Assembly (NCBI RefSeq): GCF_006539165.1
Contig: NZ_BJMM01000027.1
Span: 1-64,000 of the forward strand
Length of the DNA stretch: 64,000 bases
From: Streptomyces cacaoi
GTDB taxonomy: Bacteria; Actinomycetota; Actinomycetes; Streptomycetales; Streptomycetaceae
Direction of reading: 5' to 3'
Part shown: piece by piece, positions 26,708 through 33,620 of the stretch
How positions within the stretch are numbered: position 1 is the first letter of the stretch
Layout: every line of letters begins with the position of its first letter
Notes under the pieces: generated by a model
Told to the model about the DNA's origin: nothing
What the model saw: only the letters and a program-made list of their open reading frames with translations
Database searches by the model: none
Program-made: the position numbers and the translations under genes

Positions 26708-28906
26708 CTACCGCACGGCGTGCCCCTGTTCGCCGTCGTCCTCGGTGACGACGGCGGGGCGGGCCGTGCGGCCGGCGGCGGGCCCGGCCGCGGGGCCGGT
26801 CACCTCCAGCGCGAGATTGTTGCGGACGGTCAGATACGGGCGCACCCGCACCTCGCCCTCGGCGGCGGGCAGCACCAGCTGCCGGAAGGAATCGGTCCGC
26901 TTCCGGTCGGCGACATCGCCGAACAGCCGCGCGGGCCGCACCGTGCGGCCCTCCTCGCCGGACGGCGTCAACTGCACGTTCCACACCGCCTCGCCGCCCG
27001 GATGGCGGGCCGCGAGTTCGGCGGCGGGCAGCCGGGCCAGGAACATCCCGGCCTCGTCGACCCGGCACCGGGCCCGCACCGGCTCCGCTCCCCCGCCCCG
27101 CAGCCGGGCGGTCATCCGGTGGTCCCGGCCCACCGCGCCCGCGCCGTGCAGGCTCCCGGTGAGCACCAGTTCGTCCTCCTCGACGGTGAGGGTCCACAGC
27201 TCGGCGTGCTCTGGGCGGTTCCAGGTGCGGACGGCGAGCAGCCCCGCGTCCGTCGCGTACGGCACGGCCGCCGCACAGCCCGGCCCTGCGGCGCCGTCCG
27301 GCCCGTCGGGACCGCCGGCGGCGCCCGGCCGGGGACGCGCACCGGGCCGCAGCAGCGCGGCGGTCTCCACCAGCCCGGCGGACACCGTGCGCGTCCGGCC
27401 GCCGCGCCCGCCCTCCCGGAGCCGGACCGTCCAGCGCCCCTCGGGCAGCGGCTGCGGCGGCACGGCCATCAGCGCCACCGCGCCCTCGGCCGGCGTCCGG
27501 AAGGGCAGCCGCAGCTCGTCGCCGTCGGTGCCCTTGCCCGGGCACAGCACCAACTCCCAGCGGCCACGGCCGAGTCCGGTGGTCGGCACCCGGAAGGCGA
27601 GCGTGCCGTCGGCGGCGGCACGGCAGTCCACGGCGAGGGGCGGCAGCGCCTTGCCCAGCAGCCGGGCCACCCCGAGCCGCTCGGCCCAGCGCCCCAGCCG
27701 CTCCCGCGCGCCCACCGGGGTGCGCACCGTGCGCGGCCCGCGGGAGTCGCGCGGGGCGCCGAGGTCGACGAACAGCGCCTCGTACTGCCGTGCCACATGG
27801 CCGGGCAGGAACCGGCGTGCGTTGCGGCGCGCCGCCTCGCCCATGCGCCGCCGCTCGGCGTCGTTCTCGATGAGCCGGCACAGCGCGTCCGCCAGGCCGT
27901 CCTCCACCTGGGGCCCCTGGGGGACCAGCAGCCCGTCCTCGCCGTGCGTGAGGATCTCGCGCGGCCCGTGGTCGCAGTCGGTGCTGACCACCGGGACGCC
28001 CAGCCGCATCGCCTCCACCAGGGTCATCCCGAACGCCTCGGTCGAGCTGGAGACGGCGGCGACGGCCGCCTTGGCCCACTCCGCGTCGATGGGGGTGCGC
28101 GCGCCCATCAGGAACACGTGGTCGTGCAGCCCGAGTTCGTCGATCCTGCGGCGCAGCGCGGCCTCCCGCCTGCCCCGGCCGTAGATCCGCAGCGTCCAGT
28201 CCGGGTGCTGCCGGGCGACCTTCGCGAACGCGTCGACGAGCCGCTCGTACCGCTTGACGGGCATCAGCCGTCCCGCGGCGACGACGGTCCGCGAGTCACC
28301 GGTGGACGGCTCCGCCTCGGGCGCCGGGCAGCAGTTGGGGATGTGGGTGAGCCGCGTCCGCGCCGCGGGCAGGGCGGCGCGGTAGGTGCGCGCGTCGCCC
28401 TCCGAGACGGTGACGAAGGCGTCGAGGTCCGCGACGGCGGCGTCCTGGTCGCGGCGCACCTCCTCGCGGTGGAACCCGTGGGTGAGGTGTTCCTGCCCGA
28501 CGCGCAGATAGGAGCCGCCGCCGTGCCGGGCCAGGAAGCACACCAGGTAGGGCCGAGTGGCGACGACGACATCGGCGTCGGTGCGGCGCAGGAAGTCCGC
28601 CAGCCGGTCCTCCAGCAGCCGGCTCGGCGGCAGCTTGCCCCGGTACGGCACATCGTGCGGACAGCACACCCCCGGCTCGCTCTGCCCCGGGTCGTCCCCC
28701 GCGTACCGGCGCGCGCCGGGCCGCAGATCGACCAGCGCGCGCACCCGCACGCCGGGTCCCGCCGGCAGCCGCATGCGGTCGGCCGGCCGGTAGGAGGACA
28801 CGATCTCGACCTCGTGCCGCTCGGCGAGCGCCGTGGCGAGATTGACCGTGGCCCGGATCGTGCCGCCGATCCCGTAGGCGTTGTGGAGCAGAAAAATGAT
28901 CTTCAT
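26708..28906 (-). CDS. GT4-family glycosyltransferase with C-terminal beta domains
   Basis: Cytoplasmic retaining glycosyltransferase of 732 aa. The N-terminal GT-B half opens with IIFLLHNAYGIGGTIRATVN, and the nucleotide-sugar half holds VVAAGRLMPVKRYERLVDAF, RIYGRGRREAALRRRI and the E-x7-E motif STEAFGMTLVEAMRLGVP. The glycosyltransferase ends near residue 395. The other 330 residues form beta-rich blocks (RWELVLCPGKGTDGDELRLP, LWTLTVEEDELVLTGSLHG), like the accessory domains found on teichoic acid or capsule transferases. Divergent from the second two-component system and upstream of the PIG-L gene. Confidence 0.9.
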   Translation of the reverse strand: MKIIFLLHNAYGIGGTIRATVNLATALAERHEVEIVSSYRPADRMRLPAGPGVRVRALVDLRPGARRYAGDDPGQSEPGVCCPHDVPYRGKLPPSRLLEDRLADFLRRTDADVVVATRPYLVCFLARHGGGSYLRVGQEHLTHGFHREEVRRDQDAAVADLDAFVTVSEGDARTYRAALPAARTRLTHIPNCCPAPEAEPSTGDSRTVVAAGRLMPVKRYERLVDAFAKVARQHPDWTLRIYGRGRREAALRRRIDELGLHDHVFLMGARTPIDAEWAKAAVAAVSSSTEAFGMTLVEAMRLGVPVVSTDCDHGPREILTHGEDGLLVPQGPQVEDGLADALCRLIENDAERRRMGEAARRNARRFLPGHVARQYEALFVDLGAPRDSRGPRTVRTPVGARERLGRWAERLGVARLLGKALPPLAVDCRAAADGTLAFRVPTTGLGRGRWELVLCPGKGTDGDELRLPFRTPAEGAVALMAVPPQPLPEGRWTVRLREGGRGGRTRTVSAGLVETAALLRPGARPRPGAAGGPDGPDGAAGPGCAAAVPYATDAGLLAVRTWNRPEHAELWTLTVEEDELVLTGSLHGAGAVGRDHRMTARLRGGGAEPVRARCRVDEAGMFLARLPAAELAARHPGGEAVWNVQLTPSGEEGRTVRPARLFGDVADRKRTDSFRQLVLPAAEGEVRVRPYLTVRNNLALEVTGPAAGPAAGRTARPAVVTEDDGEQGHAVR

Positions 28907-29120
28907 TGGAGCCGTTCATCCTGGTACGTACCCCCGCAACCCTGGCGACGGCCCGCCTTCGCTGCCATCCGGCAGCTGTCCGGGATCAACCCCCCACCCG
29001 GCGGGAAACACCCCCCACCCGGCGGGGCGCTCTCCCGAACGGGTGCCTCACCGGCACGCGGCCCGGCCTAGGCTCGGGGACGGCACACCGGCGCACCCGG
29101 CCACACCCGGGCGGACCGGC

Positions 29121-29190
29121 ACACGGCACACACAGCACACACGGCACACACAGCACACACGGCACACACAGCAGACACAGCACACACGGC
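29121..29190. repeat. 18-bp tandem repeat array
   Basis: Three consecutive copies of ACACGGCACACACAGCAC (the third ending in G), followed by a degenerate fourth. It is upstream of the response-regulator start and is a multiple of three, so it keeps the frame open without evidence of being translated. Confidence 0.85.
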
Positions 29191-29199
29191 GAGAACAGC

Positions 29200-29235
29200 G
29201 GCAGCGGCAGCGGCAGCGGCAGCGGCAGCGGCAGC
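29200..29235. repeat. GGCAGC hexamer array, six copies
   Basis: Six exact tandem GGCAGC units, 42 bases before the response-regulator GTG. In the regulator frame it would read as Ser-Gly repeats, but no start codon supports that. Confidence 0.9.
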
Positions 29236-29277
29236 GGCAAGAACAGCACGCACGGCAAGGATGGGGACGGAGCGCGA

Positions 29278-29955
29278 GTGATCCACGTAGCGGTGGTGGA
29301 CGACGAGGCCCTCGTCCGGTCCGGCTTCGAGCTGATCCTGAACGCGGCGGAGGACATCCGCGTGGTGGCCACGGCGGCGGGCGCCGACGCCGTCGAGACG
29401 ATCCGCAGCACCCGCCCCGACGTGGTCCTGCTGGACATCCGGATGCCGGATGTGGACGGCCTGACCGTGCTGCGCGAGGTCCGCACCCTCCCCGGAGCGC
29501 CGGTGGTGGCGATGCTGACGACCTTCGACGCGGACGAGTACATCCTGGCGGCGCTCCGCTCGGGCGCCGCCGGCTTCCTGCTCAAGGACACCGACCCGGA
29601 GCAGCTCGCCCAGCTCGTCCGCACGCTGGCGGCGGGCGGCGTGGTCATGTCCCCGAAGGCGTCCCGCGCGATCCTCGGCACGGCGCGTCCGCGGGAGGGC
29701 CGGGGCCCGGGGGAGGCGCCCGCCGGAGGCGACCCGGTCACCGCGCGGGTGAGCCGGCTGACGGCGCGGGAGCGGCAGGTGCTCGTCCTGGTCGCCGACG
29801 GCCTGTCCAACGCCGACATCGGCGCCCGTATCCATCTGAGCGCCGGCACGGTCAAGGACCATGTGAGCGCGATCCTCACCAAGCTCGGCGTGGGCAGCCG
29901 TGTGCAGGCCGCCCTCGTCGCACAGCGCGCCGGCCTGCTGGACGGGGAGCGATGA
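29278..29955 (+). CDS. NarL/FixJ-family response regulator
   Basis: Response regulator of 225 aa. The receiver starts VIHVAVVDDEALVRSG, with phospho-acceptor Asp53 in LLDIRMPDVDG and switch Lys in FLLKDTDPEQ. The C-terminal LuxR domain is RLTARERQVLVLVADGLSNA with HLSAGTVKDHVSAILTKLG. I chose the GTG at 29278, because the receiver fold starts there and GGGACGGAG precedes it; the frame is open further upstream through simple repeats. The ATG of the kinase overlaps its stop (ATGA). Confidence 0.94.
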   Translation: MIHVAVVDDEALVRSGFELILNAAEDIRVVATAAGADAVETIRSTRPDVVLLDIRMPDVDGLTVLREVRTLPGAPVVAMLTTFDADEYILAALRSGAAGFLLKDTDPEQLAQLVRTLAAGGVVMSPKASRAILGTARPREGRGPGEAPAGGDPVTARVSRLTARERQVLVLVADGLSNADIGARIHLSAGTVKDHVSAILTKLGVGSRVQAALVAQRAGLLDGER

Positions 29956-31166
29956 CGGACGAGGAGGCCCCCGGGGCCGGGCCGCGGCAGCCGGGCGGGG
30001 AGAGCGGCCCGGCCGGCGGCCACCGCCCGGACGCGCCCGCTCCCCGGACCGGCCCCTGGACCCGCCGCTGGCGCCGGGTGCCCCCGGCCGGGGTGGACGC
30101 GGCGCTGGTCCTGCTCGCCTTCGTGGACGCCTACGTACCGCCGTTCGACCTGACCGCGGGCAACATCCTGTCCACGGCCGCCGCCTGCGGCGCCCTCGTG
30201 CTGCGCCGGCGCTTCCCCCTGGTGGTGTTCCTGGCCTCGCTGCCGGCCGCGCTGCTGCTGGACGTCGTCGTGGCGCCGATCGCCGCCCTGTTCACGCTCG
30301 CCGACCGGTCCCGCGACCGCCGGGTGATGGCGGCCTGCGCGTTCCTGTTCGCCGCCGTCTCCGCCGTACCGTGGCCGCTGTCGGCGTACACCCCGGACGA
30401 ACAGACCTGGGCGCTCGTGGACTTCGTCTATCTGCTGGCCTCGGCGGCCGCGCCGGTGCTGCTCGGTCAGCTCGTCCAGGCCCGGCGCGATCTGTCCCGT
30501 CAGCTCGCCGAGACCGAGCAGGCGCGCGAGCACGAGCGGGCGCTGCACGCGCAGGCGGCCGTGGCCCGGGAACGCGCCCAGCTCGCACGGGAGATGCACG
30601 ATGTCGTCTCGCACCAGGTCAGCCTGATCGCGGTGCGCTCGGCCGCGCTCCAGGTGGCAGCGCACGAGGCGGAGGCACGGGAGGCGGCCGGCACCATCCG
30701 CGCGCTCAGCGTCGACACGCTCGACGAGCTGCGCCACATGGTGACGCTGCTGCGTGCCTCCGGCGGCAGCGGCAGCGAGCTGACGCCGCAACCGCGGCTG
30801 GCGGATCTGCGCCGGCTGGTGGAGACCAGCGGCGTCGAGGCCGAACTGACCGGCTGTCTGCCCCCGGAGATCGGCACCCCGGCACAGCGCACCGTCTACC
30901 GCACCGTGCAGGAGGCGCTGACGAACGCACGCAAGCACGCGCCCGGCGCCCGCGCCACGGTCGAACTGTGGCGGGCGGAGGGCCGGTTCGGTGTGACGGT
31001 GGTCAACACCCCGCCCACCCGGCCCGGTCTGCCGCTGCCCGGCTCGCAGCAGGGCCTGCTCGGGCTGCGCGAGCGGGCCGAACTCCTCGACGCCGAACTG
31101 ACCACGGGGCCCACGCCCGAGGGCGGCTTCCGGGTCCGGCTGAGCATCCCCGAGCGACACGGCTGA
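29952..31166 (+). CDS. NarL-type sensor histidine kinase
   Basis: Membrane kinase of 404 aa, coupled to the preceding response regulator by an ATGA overlap. After a Pro/Gly-rich N-terminus there are about four to five helices (residues 45-175), then a coiled-coil linker (QLVQARRDLSRQLAETEQAR), the HisKA_3 domain with His216 in LAREMHDVVSHQVSL, and the HATPase domain with N-box TVQEALTNARKHAPG and G-box GLLGLRERAELLDAEL. The usual D-x-G of the first G region is replaced by VVNTPP, as in many actinobacterial members. Signal unknown. Confidence 0.94.
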   Translation: MTDEEAPGAGPRQPGGESGPAGGHRPDAPAPRTGPWTRRWRRVPPAGVDAALVLLAFVDAYVPPFDLTAGNILSTAAACGALVLRRRFPLVVFLASLPAALLLDVVVAPIAALFTLADRSRDRRVMAACAFLFAAVSAVPWPLSAYTPDEQTWALVDFVYLLASAAAPVLLGQLVQARRDLSRQLAETEQAREHERALHAQAAVARERAQLAREMHDVVSHQVSLIAVRSAALQVAAHEAEAREAAGTIRALSVDTLDELRHMVTLLRASGGSGSELTPQPRLADLRRLVETSGVEAELTGCLPPEIGTPAQRTVYRTVQEALTNARKHAPGARATVELWRAEGRFGVTVVNTPPTRPGLPLPGSQQGLLGLRERAELLDAELTTGPTPEGGFRVRLSIPERHG

Positions 31167-31260
31167 CACCCGGCCACGACGGCGCGCAGCAGACCGGCCG
31201 ACGAGGGCGGAACCGGACCGCCGCCCGCCGCACGCCACCCGCCGCACAACGGCTCGCAGC

Positions 31261-31304
31261 TTTGCACCGGCTCTGCACCGGCCCTGCACCGGCTCTGCAC
31301 CGGC
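31261..31304. repeat. 11-bp tandem repeat between convergent genes
   Basis: Four copies of an 11-bp unit (consensus TCTGCACCGGC), with two more degenerate units after it. It lies between the stop codons of the kinase and the SpoIIE-type phosphatase genes, where a terminator would be expected. Confidence 0.85.
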
Positions 31305-31344
31305 TCGGCGCAGGCCCGCACCGGCCGTCCGTCCCGCCCCGGGC

Positions 31345-33279
31345 TCAGAACAGGCTGAGCAGGGCCTCCGCCGGGTCCGCCGGGGCCGCGCCCTCCTCCG
31401 GCAGGGGCATCTGGAACCACACGGCCTTGCCGGACGGGGTACGCCTGCTGCCCCAGGAGGTGCTCAGCAGATCCACCAGTTGCAGACCGCGGCCGCCCTC
31501 GTCCGTGTCGTGCGCGCGCCGCCTGCGCGGCTGCACCTGCCCGGCGTCCCACACCTCGCACACCAGCGTCCGGTCCAGCAGCAGCCGCAGCCGGATGGTG
31601 CCCTCGCCGTACCGCAGCGCGTTGGTGACCAGCTCGCTCACCAGGAGTTCGGCGGTGTCCCCGAGGGCGTCCAACTGCCAGGCGGCCAGCTGTTCCCGGG
31701 CCAGCTCGCGGGCGCGCGCGACCGAGCGCGGCTCGGGCGGCAGCCGCCAGTCGCCGACGTGCGCCGGGTCGAGCCCGTGCACCCGCGCCATCAGCAGGGC
31801 GATGTCGTCCTCGCCGTGGTGCACGTTCAGGGTGCGCAGCACGCGGTCGGCGGCGTCCTCCAGCGGCGTGCCCGCACCGTCGAGCAGCGAACGCAGCGAC
31901 TCCAGGCCCTCGTCGAGCGGATGGTCCCGCGACTCGACGAGCCCGTCGGTGTACAGCGCGAGCATCGCACCGTCCGGCAGCACGACCTCGATCTCCTCGA
32001 AGGGCTCGCCGCCGACGCCGAGCGGTACGCCCTTGGGCACCTCCAGCAGCAGCGCCCGCTCGTCCGGTTCGACGAGCACGGGCGGCAGATGCCCGGCGTT
32101 GGCGAAGGTGCACCGCCGTGAGACGGGGTCGTAGACGGCGTAGATGCAGGTGGCGAGGTAGACCTCGGAGCGGTCGGCGTCGCCGCCCCGCTGGGAGCGC
32201 GGGGTGCCGCCCAGCCCGCGGGCGATCTCGTCGAGGGCGCCGAGCACCTCCGCGGGCTCCATGTCGGTGAGCGCCAGCGTCCGTACGGCGGTGCGCAGTT
32301 CGCCCATGGCGACGGCGGAGCGCAGCCCGCGCCCCATCACGTCGCCGACGACGATCGCGGTGCGGTGCCCGGGCAGCTCGATGACGTCGAACCAGTCGCC
32401 GCCGACCTCGGTGGCCGGGTTGCCCGGCAGATAGCGGCAGGCGATGTCCAGGCCGGGCGCCTCCGGGTCGCCGGGCGGCAGGAGGCTGCGCTGGAGGATG
32501 AGCGCCCGCGCGTGCTCCCTGCGGTAGAGGCGTGCGTTGTCGATGCACACGGCGGCGCGTGCGGCCAGCTCGGCGGCCAGCGCGCCGTCCCGCTCGCCGA
32601 ACGGCTCGCTGCCCTTGGCGCGGGAGAACTGCGCCAGCCCGAGCACCCGGTCCCTGGCCACCATCGGCACCGCGAGCGTCGACTGGACGACGGCGCCGAA
32701 CTGCGCGGGCACGGTGCCGTCCTGCGCCTGGATGTTCTGCACCCGGCCGCTGCGCAGCGCCGCGGCGTACGGGGAGTGGTCGGCGTAGCAGTGGGTGGCG
32801 CCGACCTCGGCGGGCTGCCCCGCCTGGGCACCGCCCGGGCCGTCCCCGCCGCCCGCGCCGTCCGCGGCGCCGGTGCCCTCGGACTCGCGGCCGAACCCGT
32901 AGGGCGCGTCGGCGACGGCGCTGGCGAAGGCGACCCGGCGCAGCTCCCCGCTGGGCGCCCCGACGGGCCTGCGGCGGCGCGGCAGCCCCGCGGCGGTCCC
33001 GGTGCCTCGGGGCGCCCCGGCGGCACCGGCGGTTCCGGCTCCGTCCTCGGCTCCCTCGCGCGGGCCGACGGGCCGGGGCTCGTCCCCGGCGAGGACGTTC
33101 TCGTACAGATCGACGGAGGCGAGATCGCAGAACTGCGGTACGGCCACATCCAGCAGTTCGCGCGCGGTGGTCTCCAGGTCCAGCGAGTTGCCGATCCGGG
33201 CGCCCGCGGCGTTCAGCAGGGCAAGGGCACGCCGTACGTCGTCCTGCTTACCCGCCGCCTCCACTGGGATGTCGCTCAA
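31345..33279 (-). CDS. GAF - PP2C (SpoIIE) - HATPase signalling phosphatase
   Basis: Cytoplasmic regulator of 644 aa in the partner-switching style. The TTG at 33279 is chosen because GGAAGGGG precedes it and the protein then starts with a helical GAF lead-in (VRRALALLNAAGARIGNSLD). A GAF-like domain spans about residues 15-240, interrupted by a Gly/Ala/Pro-rich insertion. The PP2C phosphatase domain begins near residue 260 (LILQRSLLPPGDPEAPGLDI) with metal-binding GGDWFDV and VGDVMGRG. The C-terminal HATPase_c domain (about 515-640; LLVSELVTNALRYGEGTIRL) is of the anti-sigma-factor kinase type. Such proteins dephosphorylate anti-anti-sigma factors; partners are not encoded next to it. A larger paralogue follows upstream. 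Confidence 0.92.
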   Translation of the reverse strand: MSDIPVEAAGKQDDVRRALALLNAAGARIGNSLDLETTARELLDVAVPQFCDLASVDLYENVLAGDEPRPVGPREGAEDGAGTAGAAGAPRGTGTAAGLPRRRRPVGAPSGELRRVAFASAVADAPYGFGRESEGTGAADGAGGGDGPGGAQAGQPAEVGATHCYADHSPYAAALRSGRVQNIQAQDGTVPAQFGAVVQSTLAVPMVARDRVLGLAQFSRAKGSEPFGERDGALAAELAARAAVCIDNARLYRREHARALILQRSLLPPGDPEAPGLDIACRYLPGNPATEVGGDWFDVIELPGHRTAIVVGDVMGRGLRSAVAMGELRTAVRTLALTDMEPAEVLGALDEIARGLGGTPRSQRGGDADRSEVYLATCIYAVYDPVSRRCTFANAGHLPPVLVEPDERALLLEVPKGVPLGVGGEPFEEIEVVLPDGAMLALYTDGLVESRDHPLDEGLESLRSLLDGAGTPLEDAADRVLRTLNVHHGEDDIALLMARVHGLDPAHVGDWRLPPEPRSVARARELAREQLAAWQLDALGDTAELLVSELVTNALRYGEGTIRLRLLLDRTLVCEVWDAGQVQPRRRRAHDTDEGGRGLQLVDLLSTSWGSRRTPSGKAVWFQMPLPEEGAAPADPAEALLSLF

Positions 33280-33620
33280 CGCCGCCCCTTCCACCTGCCG
33301 GTTCTCGCTCCGGTCCGAGCAGTGTGACAGCCCGGAGAGCCGTCCGGTCCCGCTCGTCCCGATCGCCGCACGCCGTTGCGGCCCGGGGCCGTTGCTCGCG
33401 GTCGCTCGCCGTGGCCCCGCTGCGCCCCGCCGTCGACGGGGCACCCTTCTCTCCTAACCAGCGAAGGCGGCACCGAACCCCAGGAGCATACGCAGGTGCC
33501 CCATACACCCGTACACCCGCTCGGACCTCCCGGTTTTCCGGGCGGGGCAGCGGTGTGCGGGCCACCGGACATCCGCCCGGAAGGTCCGGCCGCGTCCGGT
33601 TTGGCAGGCGCCATCTCCCG
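33280..33620. other. Spacer between the two phosphatase genes
   Basis: About 340 bases between two minus-strand genes. A minus-strand frame is open through part of it but has no ribosome site or recognisable content. I see no strong hairpin or convincing promoter. Confidence 0.4.

Larger units (their letters stand above)
28907..29277. other. Intergenic region with tandem repeats between glycosyltransferase and response regulator
   Basis: Divergent promoter region of about 370 bases. It holds two copies of a CCCCCCACCCGGCGGG-type block near 28988-29024, an 18-bp tandem repeat and a GGCAGC hexamer array (both listed). A TAGGCT hexamer at 29068-29073 could be a -10 for the rightward genes, which would leave a leader of about 200 bases containing all the repeats. 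Confidence 0.45.

Noticed and set aside
24384..28079. 1231-codon open frame on the minus strand
   Set aside because: It crosses two well-supported genes in another frame, is Arg/Gly/Pro-rich and has no recognisable domain; a high-GC shadow.
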